Of a DNA stretch of 63,892 nucleotides, positions 16,822 to 26,065 are shown piece by piece. Location: assembly GCA_905233475.1 (NCBI GenBank), contig CAJOEN010000024.1:1-63892 (forward strand), read 5' to 3'. Both the position numbers and the translations under genes were made by a program. This stretch comes from an uncultured Bacteroidales bacterium (GTDB taxonomy: Bacteria > Bacteroidota > Bacteroidia > Bacteroidales > P3). Each line of letters starts with the position of its first letter. Position 1 is the first letter of the stretch. Below the pieces are notes generated by a model. The model saw nothing but the letters and a program-made list of their open reading frames with translations. It ran no database searches and was not told the DNA's origin.

Positions 16822-18195
16822 ATGAAAAAACTTGTTATCGCATTAACCCTGATTTCCCTTTTTGCTTCCGCCACAGCGCAGAAATTTGTAAAATACTACG
16901 ACGAGGGAAAAACCATGAAATCCGTTGAAGGTCAGTACACCGGCAAAACCAAAGTCGGCGACTGGACACTTTATCACCCTAACGGAAAAGTTTATCAACA
17001 AGGCTCTTACGACAACCAAGGCAACAAAGTCGGTACATGGATGACCTATTACGAAGACGGCAGCAAATGTGCCGAGGAAAACTTTGGCAATGGCTATAAC
17101 AGGGAGTGGTACCGCGATGGCAAACTGAAAAGCGAAGTGCCTGTAACTGACGGCACTAAAAACGGCACATACAAATCGTGGTACGAAAACGGAAAACAAA
17201 AAGACGAGATACCGTTTGCCAACGGCAGCAAGGAAGGCAAAACCAAAGAATGGCACAGCAACGGAAAACTGAAATTCGAAGGCGAATACAAGGATAACGA
17301 GCTGAACTGCTATGCTTTATGGTACACCGACCGCGGACAAAAGGACATGGAAGGCCAACTTGTGGAAGGTATGCAGGAAGGCGAATGGAAATTCTACTAC
17401 CGCACCAACGGCAAACTCGGCATACGCGGCACTTACAACCAAGGCGTGGAAAACGACACTTGGACTTATTACTACGAAACAGGTGAAAAATGGCGCGAAG
17501 GACTGTATCAGGACGGCTTGCGTCAAGGCATTTGGACTACCTACTACGAATCGGGCAAAAAACTCCACGAAGGCAAATATGTGGACGGCCTCGAAGAAGG
17601 AAAATGGATAGCATGGCAGGAAAACGGCTCCGTGGATTATCAGGGTTTTTTCACCGAAGGGCTGAAATCCGGCGAATGGACAGGTTACTACCCCAACGGC
17701 AAAACCCGCTACATCATCAATTACCGCAAGGATAAGAAACATGGCAAAGAGACAAAATATTTCGAGAACGGACGCTTAAACTCCGAATGCGAATACAAAG
17801 ACGGCCTTGAAAACGGCACATGGAAAAAATACGACGCCACCACAGGCAAAATTCAGGAAACAGGCAGCTTTAATGAAGGTCAGAAAACCGGCAAATGGGC
17901 TTTTTACAACAACCTTGGCGGAATTGCCCGCGAACAGACTTTCAGCAACGGCCTGCCCGACGGCGCCGTGACAGAATACCATACCAACGGAAAGAAATCT
18001 GCTGTGGGACAGTACAATGTCGTGGACGGAATATCTTTGCGTTCAGGCACTTGGACATATTACGACCAATATGGAGACGAAACCATGACCATGAAATTTG
18101 AAAACGGTTACATGGTGTCCAAAGACGTGAAGAAAAAAACTCCGCAACAGCGGCAGAAAAACCGTCAAGACTCGTTCAAAGCCATAAAACGATGA
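16822..18195 (+). CDS. exported MORN_2 / YwqK-type repeat protein
   Basis: A 457-residue exported protein with a signal peptide ending ATAQ (about residue 20). Almost the whole mature part is a run of ~23-residue repeats of the type G-x-W-x-x-Y-(Y/H)-x-N-G-K-x-x-x-E-G-x-Y (for example GDWTLYHPNGKVYQQGSY, GTWKKYDATTG), the toxin-antitoxin-YwqK/MORN_2 signature. Such beta-hairpin repeat proteins bind membranes or partners; there is no toxin next to it and the antitoxin label of the family should not be read as function. The last 4 bases overlap the start of maf (ATGA), so translation is coupled. Confidence 0.85.
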   Translation: MKKLVIALTLISLFASATAQKFVKYYDEGKTMKSVEGQYTGKTKVGDWTLYHPNGKVYQQGSYDNQGNKVGTWMTYYEDGSKCAEENFGNGYNREWYRDGKLKSEVPVTDGTKNGTYKSWYENGKQKDEIPFANGSKEGKTKEWHSNGKLKFEGEYKDNELNCYALWYTDRGQKDMEGQLVEGMQEGEWKFYYRTNGKLGIRGTYNQGVENDTWTYYYETGEKWREGLYQDGLRQGIWTTYYESGKKLHEGKYVDGLEEGKWIAWQENGSVDYQGFFTEGLKSGEWTGYYPNGKTRYIINYRKDKKHGKETKYFENGRLNSECEYKDGLENGTWKKYDATTGKIQETGSFNEGQKTGKWAFYNNLGGIAREQTFSNGLPDGAVTEYHTNGKKSAVGQYNVVDGISLRSGTWTYYDQYGDETMTMKFENGYMVSKDVKKKTPQQRQKNRQDSFKAIKR

Positions 18196-18773
18196 GCCTT
18201 TTCGGCAACGCAAAGATACTGCTGGCATCACAGTCCCCGCGACGGCGACAACTTGTGCAGTTGCTTGGAATACCTTACCAAATTGTAGATATATCGGTGG
18301 ATGAGGTACTGCCACATCCCGTTGAAGCCTCTGTAGTGGCCGAAACATTGGCCGCCCTCAAAGCCGAAGGCTATAACCGTGCGTTGTTACCCAATGAAAT
18401 ACTGCTTACTGCCGACACCGCCGTTGTACTTGACGATAAGGTGTTGGGCAAGCCCAAAAGCCTTGCCGAAGCCGCAGAAATGCTATCATCCCTTTCCGGA
18501 CGGGCTCACGAAGTGTACACAGGCGTATGCCTGAAAACTCAAAAACAGAAAAAAGTTTTCTCGGAGTGTACAAAGGTGTTTTTCAGAGAGCTCTCGGCTG
18601 AAGCCATCGAATATTACATAAACCACTGCAATTGCATGGATAAAGCCGGTGCCTACGGCATACAGGAGTGGATAGGACTTTACGGAGTGGAACGTATAGA
18701 TGGCTGTTTTTACAATGTAATGGGTTTGCCTGTAGCGCGTATCTGCAAAGAGATTGAAACTTCGGGACTATAA
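18192..18773 (+). CDS. maf: Maf family nucleoside triphosphate pyrophosphatase
   Basis: A 193-residue cytoplasmic enzyme that hydrolyses non-canonical or excess nucleoside triphosphates to monophosphate and pyrophosphate. Family motifs are intact: ILLASQSPRRRQLV at the N-terminus, TADTAVVLDDKVLGKP (about 75-90), SGRAHEVYTGVCL (about 100-112) and DKAGAYGIQ ... G (about 150-157). The length is standard. Its ATGA overlaps the stop of the MORN-type gene. It converges on the O-antigen ligase gene with only four bases between stops. Confidence 0.93.
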   Translation: MSLFGNAKILLASQSPRRRQLVQLLGIPYQIVDISVDEVLPHPVEASVVAETLAALKAEGYNRALLPNEILLTADTAVVLDDKVLGKPKSLAEAAEMLSSLSGRAHEVYTGVCLKTQKQKKVFSECTKVFFRELSAEAIEYYINHCNCMDKAGAYGIQEWIGLYGVERIDGCFYNVMGLPVARICKEIETSGL

Positions 18774-18777
18774 AAGT

Positions 18778-20262
18778 CTATACGGGCGTTTGTACACCAT
18801 GGTCGCCATGCTTACGGCACAGGTATATGTCCATAGCCACAATTACCGCTGTAAATCCCCAAAAAGGGACGGATAGTTTGTCGGTATCGAGGAAATTGTT
18901 GAAAATGCCGTGTATGTAATATGTCATAAGTCCGAGTGTGAAACTCAAAGCCATGAGAGCGTTTCGGTTATCGCGGTCTTTCAGTGTGCGGTAAACACGG
19001 ACACCCGTTCCAAAAGTAATTCCGAAAACTAATAGTACGGCCACCGAGCCGGGGACTCCTTGTTCGGAAAGCGGACCTATATATTCGCTGTGGGCGTTGC
19101 CGAGGTTGCCGGCGTTGGTACTTATGGTGGAAAGTTGATACGAGCGTTGGTAGCTTGCATAAACAAATTGATATGTGCCCGGTCCCCAGCCTGTTACAGG
19201 GCGTTCCTCGAACATTCGCAATGCCGAGGCCCAGCGGTTGAGGCGTTCAAGATTGGAGGCGTCGGTAGATATGTTGGAAATGGATTTTATCTGATCGGCG
19301 ATGTCGTAGGATGAGTCCTGACTGTTTTTGCCCAATTTGTACATAACATCGGCCTGATACGCAAAGAAAAGACCTATGGCAAGAGCACCGCAGAGTAGCA
19401 TCCATTTTACTTTCATGCCCATTTTTATGACGAAATACACGGCCACAGCTCCCAAGACACTTATCCATGCCGCACGCGAGTAGGACAGCACCAAACCCGT
19501 AAGCAACAGCACAAAGGCGGCAATGGCAAACAGCCTTTTCCACGACCAAAGTTGCTTGTTTTCAAAGATATAAAAGAAAGCCGGAGGTACAAACATGGCT
19601 ATCACCACACCGTAGGCCGTATGGTCGTTGTAGAAAGGTCTCATAATGCGGTGCATAGTCTGTAAGTCGGAGAAATTGGAGAAAGTTTTTAGCGTTGTCA
19701 TAAAAATGACAATCAGCAACGACAACGCATAACACCAATAAAAATAGTTGATACGTTTATTGTTTCTAAATATCTGAACTCCTGCAAAATAGAACGGTAT
19801 CACAAACCAAAGCCGCGCCAAAAGGTATTTGAACGACACCGCAGGCATTTCCGACGAAAATGATGTTACAAGCATCCAAAACAACGAAAACAATACCGCC
19901 AACGATACTGGATGACGTAATATTTGCCTGTCGTAGCTCCGTTTCAGCATTACTCTGAAAAGGAATATCAGCATAAACATTATCATCAGCGGCTCTGTGG
20001 GCATGGAAAGCTCCGAACCTTTGACAATCTCATAGTCTATGGCGAACGGCGTGAAAAGGGCAATGGCAAGCAAACCAAACTCCAACTTTCTGACAAACAG
20101 CAGTATAAAAAGTCCAGCCACAGGCACAAACATGAGATAATAAAACTCTCGTTTGATGGCGTAGCTGTTGGCAATCAGAAAAACAAAAGTTATAATAAGT
20201 ACTATTACGGAAAGTTTATTCCCTGAAAACCAATGTTTTATCTCGCTCCAAAAATTACGCAT
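18778..20262 (-). CDS. O-antigen ligase / polymerase family membrane protein
   Basis: A 494-residue inner-membrane protein with about 11-12 transmembrane segments. The Wzy_C/WaaL features are visible: GLVLSYSRAAWIS (about 245-257) and the large periplasmic loop with ERPVTGWGPGTYQFVYASY and NAHSEYIGPLSEQGVPG, whose Arg and His residues are typical of O-antigen ligases. It would join a polysaccharide to lipid A-core. It lies 47 bases downstream of a chain-length determinant gene on the same strand, supporting a polysaccharide role. In T9SS bacteria such as Porphyromonas gingivalis, A-LPS made by WaaL is the anchor to which PorU links cargo, so it may serve the T9SS here. Confidence 0.85.
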   Translation of the reverse strand: MRNFWSEIKHWFSGNKLSVIVLIITFVFLIANSYAIKREFYYLMFVPVAGLFILLFVRKLEFGLLAIALFTPFAIDYEIVKGSELSMPTEPLMIMFMLIFLFRVMLKRSYDRQILRHPVSLAVLFSLFWMLVTSFSSEMPAVSFKYLLARLWFVIPFYFAGVQIFRNNKRINYFYWCYALSLLIVIFMTTLKTFSNFSDLQTMHRIMRPFYNDHTAYGVVIAMFVPPAFFYIFENKQLWSWKRLFAIAAFVLLLTGLVLSYSRAAWISVLGAVAVYFVIKMGMKVKWMLLCGALAIGLFFAYQADVMYKLGKNSQDSSYDIADQIKSISNISTDASNLERLNRWASALRMFEERPVTGWGPGTYQFVYASYQRSYQLSTISTNAGNLGNAHSEYIGPLSEQGVPGSVAVLLVFGITFGTGVRVYRTLKDRDNRNALMALSFTLGLMTYYIHGIFNNFLDTDKLSVPFWGFTAVIVAMDIYLCRKHGDHGVQTPV

Positions 20263-20309
20263 TGTACGGAGGATGATTTTGTTGTAGTTGGAGTTAAAAA
20301 AACTGTTTG

Positions 20310-21158
20310 TCAGGACTTTAACTCCTCTTTAAAGGAATTCCACTTTTCGGCCAAGAGCAACACAAAAATGCACATCAGTTCGGCTGCCAGCGTTCCGAGA
20401 AGTATTATTATTGTCCTTTTTGGAAATGATTTGTGGTCGGCTGCTGTGGCTTGATCCACCCAAAACTTACGTGGCACGAACTCATTAAGGTCGGCTTTGC
20501 GCTCGGCAATTTGGGTCTGTATGGAAGCAAGTTCCTTGTTCTTGTATTTCAGCAAAAGAGGGTCGGAGATGTTTTGCATTTCGGCTTGCAACTGCCGGCA
20601 CACATTTTCCATAACCTTGATGGCACCGTCGGTGCGTGGTGCGAGTATTTTTGTGCAAAGGGTGTCGTAATTGGCCGTTATGTAGTTGGCAATGTCGGCG
20701 GATGTTTGCGGGTCAAAGTCGGTAACCTTTATTTCTATGCCGAGGAACTCGGTGCGTTTCACGCTTACGTACGCGCGGTACATTCCGTAAAGACGGTAGT
20801 ACTTGTCCTTGGCGTTTTGTTTTATTCCATAGTGGCTCATCAGGTTGAAACGCTCGCAAACGTCGTGCATCATAGCGTCCGACGACAGCACCTGAAGGGC
20901 ATATTCGCAGTCGCGTTCTATACCATAATCAAGCACGTCGAGGCTGTAGCGGTCGGCCATTATCGACTTGGATATACGGTTGGAGCTGGTGGGGAACATC
21001 ACCGCTTTGGCATCGTAGCGCGGTTGAATGACAAACGACACTATTGTGCTGGCAACCAAAGCAATACAAAAAACAACAAGTAGCACTTTCCGCCAACGGT
21101 AGAAGAATTTTACCGAATTTTTTAATGAAAAACCGCTGTCATAAAAATTTTGTTCCAT
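20310..21158 (-). CDS. Wzz-like chain length determinant protein
   Basis: A 282-residue inner-membrane protein of the polysaccharide co-polymerase type. It has two transmembrane segments, one at about residues 28-48 (VLLVVFCIALVASTIVSF) and one near the C-terminus (TIIILLGTLAAELMCIFVLLL, about 248-268), around a periplasmic coiled region. The Pro-containing second segment region (FPKRTIIIL) resembles the PFKR-like motif of the family. It would set glycan chain length along with the polymerase or ligase encoded next. There is no tyrosine kinase domain. It is transcribed away from purM. Confidence 0.8.
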   Translation of the reverse strand: MEQNFYDSGFSLKNSVKFFYRWRKVLLVVFCIALVASTIVSFVIQPRYDAKAVMFPTSSNRISKSIMADRYSLDVLDYGIERDCEYALQVLSSDAMMHDVCERFNLMSHYGIKQNAKDKYYRLYGMYRAYVSVKRTEFLGIEIKVTDFDPQTSADIANYITANYDTLCTKILAPRTDGAIKVMENVCRQLQAEMQNISDPLLLKYKNKELASIQTQIAERKADLNEFVPRKFWVDQATAADHKSFPKRTIIILLGTLAAELMCIFVLLLAEKWNSFKEELKS

Positions 21159-21338
21159 CTGAGTTTTGTTTGAATAAAAAAATAAAAAAAATGCCGTTTA
21201 CCAACGACAACGGATAATAACGCAATGTATGTCCAATATATTGTACGAATAAATAAAATTTATTTGGTAATCAGTGAACGGTGTATCGGATTGTTGAACC
21301 TAATGCCCTATTTCAACTTTCAACTCAATTTTTTTTCG

Positions 21339-21346
21339 TATCTTTG
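21339..21346 (+). promoter_or_regulatory. promoter -7 box for purM
   Basis: TATCTTTG after a T run; the start of RNA would be near 21353, leaving a leader of about 14 bases before the GTG start. TTCAACTTTCAAC just upstream (21313-21325) also occurs near 32818 and 34331. Confidence 0.7.
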
Positions 21347-21366
21347 CAAAAAAATACATACTAAAG

Positions 21367-22533
21367 GTGGACACTTTAAAATACAGTCAGAGAGGCGTTT
21401 CGGCATCGAAAGAAGATGTACACGCCGCAATAAGGAATATCGACAAAGGCCTGTATCCCAAGGCTTTCTGTAAAATAATCCCCGACATACTTGGTGGGGA
21501 CGAAGAATATTGCACGGTAATGCACGCCGACGGCGCCGGCACCAAATCGTCGTTGGCATACATGTATTGGCGCGAAACGGGCGACCTAAGCGTGTGGAAA
21601 GGCATCGCCATCGACGCTATAGTTATGAACCTCGACGACCTGCTGTGTGTGGGTATAACCGATAACATACTGATTTCCTCGACCATAGGCCGCAACAAAA
21701 GGCTTATACCGGGCGAGGTGATTGCCGCCGTAATCAACGGTACCGAGAGTTTCCTCGAAGAGATGAGGGCTTTGGGCGTAGGCATTTATTCCACCGGCGG
21801 CGAGACCGCCGACATCGGCGACCTTGCACGTACCATTGTGGTAGACTCTACCGTTACGGCACGCATCCGCCGAAGCGACGTCATCTCCAACCACAACATC
21901 AAAGCCGGCAACGTTATTGTAGGATTGGCCTCTTACGGACAAGCCTCTTACGAAACGGCCTACAACGGCGGCATGGGCAGCAACGGCCTTACATCGGCAC
22001 GCCACGATGTTTTCAGCAAAATCTATGCCGAGAAATACCCCGAAAGTTACGACAACTGCCTGCCGGACGAAGTGGTGTATTGCGGCAATATGCTCCTCAC
22101 CTCTCCGACCGAGGTTCAGGGCGTGGACGCCGGCAAGATGGTGCTTTCGCCAACAAGGACTTACGCCCCCGTTATCCGGGAAATTCTGAAAGAACATCGC
22201 AAGGACATCTGCGGCATGGTGCACTGTAGCGGCGGGGCACAGACAAAAGTTCTGCATTTTATTGATAATATGCATGTTATCAAGAACAATCTTTTCCCCG
22301 TGCCACCGCTTTTCCGTATGATTCACGAGCAGTCGCAGACCGACTGGGCAGAGATGTACAAGGTTTTCAACATGGGGCACCGCATGGAAATTTACACCGA
22401 CGAGGCTACGGCCAACGACATCATTGCCATTTCAAAGTCGTTCAACATTGACGCTCAAATAATAGGCCATTGCGAGAACTACGAAGGCAAAAAAGTTACA
22501 GTAAAATCGGAATACGGAGTTTTTGAATACTAA
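21367..22533 (+). CDS. purM: phosphoribosylformylglycinamidine cyclo-ligase
   Basis: A 388-residue enzyme of purine synthesis that makes aminoimidazole ribonucleotide from FGAM with ATP. The start is GTG at 21367; no ATG lies in the short leader. Visible marks are YSQRGVSASKEDVHAAI at the start, HADGAGTKSSLAYMY (about residues 54-68), AIDAIVMNLDDLLCVG and STGGETADI, all typical of the PurM/PurL fold, and GNVIVGLASYGQASYE. The length and N-terminus match the longer Bacteroidota form. It is alone on this strand and ends at a hairpin terminator. Confidence 0.93.
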   Translation: MDTLKYSQRGVSASKEDVHAAIRNIDKGLYPKAFCKIIPDILGGDEEYCTVMHADGAGTKSSLAYMYWRETGDLSVWKGIAIDAIVMNLDDLLCVGITDNILISSTIGRNKRLIPGEVIAAVINGTESFLEEMRALGVGIYSTGGETADIGDLARTIVVDSTVTARIRRSDVISNHNIKAGNVIVGLASYGQASYETAYNGGMGSNGLTSARHDVFSKIYAEKYPESYDNCLPDEVVYCGNMLLTSPTEVQGVDAGKMVLSPTRTYAPVIREILKEHRKDICGMVHCSGGAQTKVLHFIDNMHVIKNNLFPVPPLFRMIHEQSQTDWAEMYKVFNMGHRMEIYTDEATANDIIAISKSFNIDAQIIGHCENYEGKKVTVKSEYGVFEY

Positions 22534-22556
22534 AATTTTGCAAATCAAATTATTAC

Positions 22557-22580
22557 ACGGCATTCTGTGACGAGTGCCGT
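22557..22580. terminator. terminator between convergent purM and WbqC genes
   Basis: ACGGCATTC-tgtgac-GAGTGCCGT (one mismatch) followed by eight T on the plus strand. On the minus strand the run of T is shorter, so it mainly serves purM. Confidence 0.75.
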
Positions 22581-22585
22581 TTTTT

Positions 22586-23203
22586 TTATCCCTTTGCCAA
22601 ATGTAAGTATTGTCCGCTTTCCGGCCCCATGTTGAAAAGCAGGTCAAGGGCGCTGATATTGGGGAAGAAACCATTCTTTTCCTCGAAAACCTGAGGGTAT
22701 ATGGGCATTTTCTCAAAGGCTTTCGTTTGTGCCTTGGGCGAAAATACGTTACGAAAATCGTCCGTGGCCTGTTCGGGACGCACAAAGTCTGTCGTAAGTT
22801 CAACATCTGTTGCAAGTCTCAGTTTACCAATCAGATACGAAAGAATATCCATATTTAAGTCAATCAGAAACTTATGATTTCCGAAAATTATTTTTCGCAC
22901 ATCGTCGGAGTAGTAGAGGAAATATGGCGAGGCGTTGTATGCGGCTTCGATGGCACGCCAGTGCTGTGTAGGCCAATTTTCTTTGCGACAGATAGTTATA
23001 TCCTTGGTTATGGTGTGCCCTCCGTTAGGTTTTGTAACGTTCACCGTAAGTGGCAAAAGCCCGTTGGCGGTGGCTATCACGGTGCGGTTGCGGTAGGTCT
23101 GTTTAGGATAAGTCTCGCATACTTCAATCTGTACCGAAGTGCGGGTAGCGAGTTCGGCCATATATGCTGTGCAGGGGAAGTATGCGGTGCTAAAAAGCGG
23201 CAT
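22586..23203 (-). CDS. WbqC family protein
   Basis: A 205-residue cytoplasmic protein with the WbqC hallmarks: a start FSTAYFPCTAYMAEL, then CETYPKQTYRNRTVIATANGLLPLTV, TICRKENWPTQHWRAIEAAYNASPYFLYY and a C-terminal NISALDLLFNMGP. Family members are found in O-antigen clusters and are thought to be linked to glycine or other acyl decoration of sugars, but no activity is firmly known. It begins one base after the stop of the small gene upstream, so the two are one operon on the minus strand. Confidence 0.85.
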   Translation of the reverse strand: MPLFSTAYFPCTAYMAELATRTSVQIEVCETYPKQTYRNRTVIATANGLLPLTVNVTKPNGGHTITKDITICRKENWPTQHWRAIEAAYNASPYFLYYSDDVRKIIFGNHKFLIDLNMDILSYLIGKLRLATDVELTTDFVRPEQATDDFRNVFSPKAQTKAFEKMPIYPQVFEEKNGFFPNISALDLLFNMGPESGQYLHLAKG

Positions 23204-23204
23204 G

Positions 23205-23618
23205 TCAGCGTCCTATTGATATGGATTCCAGATGGTTATCGGCGAAAAACAGGTCTATATTGCCATCGGCGAAAGATATGCGGCGTTCGCCCCATGCCTC
23301 GGTCTCTATGTCCTGCTCGTAGTATTTGTTGGCAACAAGCAGACCTACAATCTCGCGTTCGTTTTTCGGAAACACTTTTTCTCCGAACAGAGTGGCCTCG
23401 TGGTTATATATATCTATGCAATTCAGCAATTTGTCATCTCCTTCGAAAAAGAGGGTCATTTCAAGGTCGTCGTAATGGGCTACCGTTATATTTTCGCCAA
23501 AACCGTTGTCAATCTCTTCGGTGTCAGCAGGTTTACCCAAGATTTTTTCGGTGTCAGCCATAGTAGCTCCGAATTTTATTTCGCCCACACCTTGTTTTAT
23601 AAGTATTTCTAAAATCAT
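23205..23618 (-). CDS. small conserved-looking protein, function unknown
   Basis: A 137-residue soluble protein starting at the ATG whose complement is 23616-23618 (MILEILIKQGVGEI); the longer frame would add 14 residues from a leader-like sequence. IKFGATMADTEKILGKP resembles the opening of BLIP/SmpA-like folds, where a short helix follows a beta strand, but this is only a visual similarity. It is acidic (many Glu and Asp), with no signal peptide. Its stop is one base from the WbqC start, which suggests a shared transcript. Function is unknown. Confidence 0.6.
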   Translation of the reverse strand: MILEILIKQGVGEIKFGATMADTEKILGKPADTEEIDNGFGENITVAHYDDLEMTLFFEGDDKLLNCIDIYNHEATLFGEKVFPKNEREIVGLLVANKYYEQDIETEAWGERRISFADGNIDLFFADNHLESISIGR

Positions 23619-24069
23619 AAAAATTGGATTTGAGTGATGATACTTTATTATAACGCTCAAATGTTTTTAAAATTGTGTTAGATACAAAATTGCAAATAGT
23701 ACAATAATTTTTTTTGCAGAAATACATCTGATAACCAATAATATAACGAAAAGCTTAATTTTATTTACAAAATAAAAACTCAATATTTTAACTTTTTAAA
23801 CATTATATATTAAAAAAATTTTGTATCTTTGCATTAAAACATAACCAATACAAAATACTATTAAATTACTAAAATACAAAATATTAAGACACTTAAATCC
23901 TATATATTGCAAACTTTATTTGCTTTTTTCAACTGAACGAGGCAAAATAATCAATAAAATACAGTAATACAATTTATTATATCAACAAAACAGATAACAC
24001 AAACAAACCTATCAATATATAATATTAACAAAAATACAAAATAATTTAATTAAACTAAAATTTAAAAGA
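23619..24069. other. A+T-rich intergenic region with promoter for paralog B
   Basis: About 450 bases without a gene, strongly A+T-rich. TATCTTTG at 23824-23831 (TAnnTTTG box followed by GCA) is a good plus-strand promoter, giving paralog B a leader of roughly 230 bases, similar to paralog A. Apart from long A and T runs I see no stable hairpin. Confidence 0.6.
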
Positions 24070-25779
24070 ATGGCAGCGAAATCGAGTAAAACCGCAAAAA
24101 TCATGGCCTTGGCCGCAATTATCGCCTTCACGGGTTCATGTACAAAAGAGCTTATGGATTTGGACGCCCTTATGTGCGCAGGAGTGAAACGCGACATAAA
24201 CTGCGAAGCTGGCCTGCCCGCAACAAACCATTACGACAAAGCTTTTTTGGACCCCACCGACAGACGCAAAGTAAAATGGGAGAACGGCGACGCACTAAAC
24301 ATCAACGGGACAAGCATAACGCTTTCGCGTGTTATAAGCGACACCACCGCCATTTTCAACGGCACAACCTACGCCATACCGTCGGGCGACAACGAAGTCT
24401 ATTGGGCGGTGTACCCGACATCAATAGCGGGGACATACACCAAAGGCATTCCTGCAAGTTTCACCGCCGATTCGCTGATGGTAAGTTTTCCACCCGTTCA
24501 GTCGTTCTCAACCCAGAGCAAGGTACTTGCGGAACAGACTTTTATGGCGGCTTATGCAAGTGTGCCGTCTGGCACAAGCGACCTAAGCCTGCAAATGCGC
24601 AACCTTGGCGCCATACTAAAGCTAAGGCTGACGCCAAGCATATCCGCCTCCACCACAATCATTAACAAAATCGTGCTTTCGGTAACCAACGGCAAACTAT
24701 CGGGCGATTTCTCCGTTAGCAACGACGCAAGCGACCCCACCATCAACAGCACCGCAATGTCTGCCAAGTCGCTCACTGTAAACCTCAGCAACGGCTCCGA
24801 CAATTATATCGACATAAAAGGTGGCGTCGAGGTTTTTGTCTTTATTCCCCCAATCGCTTCCTGCGACCTGACAGTAAAAATATACGGCGAAAACGGCAAT
24901 TACTGCCATAGGTCTATATCGTCGGCCACTTTTCTTAGAAACAACATTTACACCGGCAACCTCATCGATTTGGATTTTGAGCAAAGCGAGCCCTATTTTA
25001 CCGCCAATTCTAACGGCGACAGGGTAGGTTTCGCTCCCGGCAACCTGCAATACAAGGCTTCGTCGGGCACATGGCGTTTTGCCGAAAGGCAGTACGACAT
25101 CGTCGGCTACAGCAACGAAAACATCTCATCATCTTACAATGGGTGGATAGACCTGTTTGGATGGGGAACGAGCGGACACAAAAACAAATACCCGTACATG
25201 AAAAGCATCTCAGCAACGGACTATGGCGAAGGTGCCGCAGACATAAAAGGAACTCTTTACGACTGGGGTCTACGAAACAGCATATACAACACCACAACAG
25301 GTATAACCGACATAGCCGGCACATGGAGGGCTTTTACAAAAGACGAAATTTACTACATCTGCAAAGTCCGTAATGCTTCCACAGTAAACGGCGCCGACAA
25401 TGCGCGCTTCGCCAAAGCCACAATCAACCACAACGGCTCAAGTATAGCAGGGCTGATACTCCTTCCCGACAACTACATACACCCCGACGATATAGACTTA
25501 TTGTCGGTAAACAACTCCACAGCGCCTTTTACGGACAACGAATACACAGAAACACAATGGCAAACCCTGGAAAAAGCGGGTGCGGTATTCCTGCCCTGCG
25601 CCGGACGACGCAGCGGAACACTGACAAGCTTGGTAGGAACGCAGGGATTTTACTGGGCGACAACGCACTACGACGAGAACTATTCCAACATTTTGGAAAT
25701 CCGCAACAGCGTGAATGCCCAAAACAACCTCGTGCGCTACTATGGAATCAGTGTAAGGCTTATAAAAGACATTCTGTAA
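24070..25779 (+). CDS. fimbrillin-like lipoprotein with FISUMP-like C-terminus (paralog B)
   Basis: A 569-residue surface lipoprotein with a signal peptide ending AFTGSC (Cys24). The N-terminal half follows the fimbrillin-like pattern of paralog A (VKWENGDALNING, EVYWAVYPTS, TFMAAYA, MRNLGAILKLRL, VFVFIPPI), and the C-terminal half the FISUMP-like pattern (FAPGNLQYK, TWRFAERQYD, WIDLFGWGTSG, LYDWGLRNSIYN, LILLPDNY, AVFLPCAGRR, GFYWATT, ISVRLIKD). Its core aligns well with A and C, but the tail segment between FYW and SVRLIK is different in sequence and length. A 59-residue peptide gene with its own promoter follows. Role: cell-surface display or adhesion, inferred. Confidence 0.85.
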   Translation: MAAKSSKTAKIMALAAIIAFTGSCTKELMDLDALMCAGVKRDINCEAGLPATNHYDKAFLDPTDRRKVKWENGDALNINGTSITLSRVISDTTAIFNGTTYAIPSGDNEVYWAVYPTSIAGTYTKGIPASFTADSLMVSFPPVQSFSTQSKVLAEQTFMAAYASVPSGTSDLSLQMRNLGAILKLRLTPSISASTTIINKIVLSVTNGKLSGDFSVSNDASDPTINSTAMSAKSLTVNLSNGSDNYIDIKGGVEVFVFIPPIASCDLTVKIYGENGNYCHRSISSATFLRNNIYTGNLIDLDFEQSEPYFTANSNGDRVGFAPGNLQYKASSGTWRFAERQYDIVGYSNENISSSYNGWIDLFGWGTSGHKNKYPYMKSISATDYGEGAADIKGTLYDWGLRNSIYNTTTGITDIAGTWRAFTKDEIYYICKVRNASTVNGADNARFAKATINHNGSSIAGLILLPDNYIHPDDIDLLSVNNSTAPFTDNEYTETQWQTLEKAGAVFLPCAGRRSGTLTSLVGTQGFYWATTHYDENYSNILEIRNSVNAQNNLVRYYGISVRLIKDIL

Positions 25780-25812
25780 AAAACCATAACACTCAAAAAA
25801 AACACAGAATTG

Positions 25813-25848
25813 AAACTCTCTCGCAAAATTCGGGGGAGTTTTTTTTGT
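25813..25848 (+). terminator. probable terminator after paralog B
   Basis: AAACTCTC ... GGGGGAGTTT with a G-T/C-G paired stem and a run of T (TTTTTTTT). It ends the paralog B transcript before the promoter at 25915. Confidence 0.6.
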
Positions 25849-25914
25849 GCCAAACATGAAAAAAATAAAAAAAAAAAAAATCACAAAACATTTTGTCAAT
25901 TAAAAAAAATGTTG

Positions 25915-25922
25915 TAAATTTG
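25915..25922 (+). promoter_or_regulatory. promoter -7 box for the 59-residue peptide gene
   Basis: TAAATTTG followed by GCA, 143 bases before the ATG at 26066. The leader has no other ORF. Confidence 0.65.
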
Positions 25923-26065
25923 CATTCTGTTGAAAGGGAGTCAAGCACGTGTTTGAACAAACGCAAAACAGTGCAACTCACAAAGTTATGAGAGAAATAT
26001 TTAATCCCCGGCTCAACAAAATAAAGTAAAATAGAAGTAAAGAACAAACAGAATATAAAATACAA

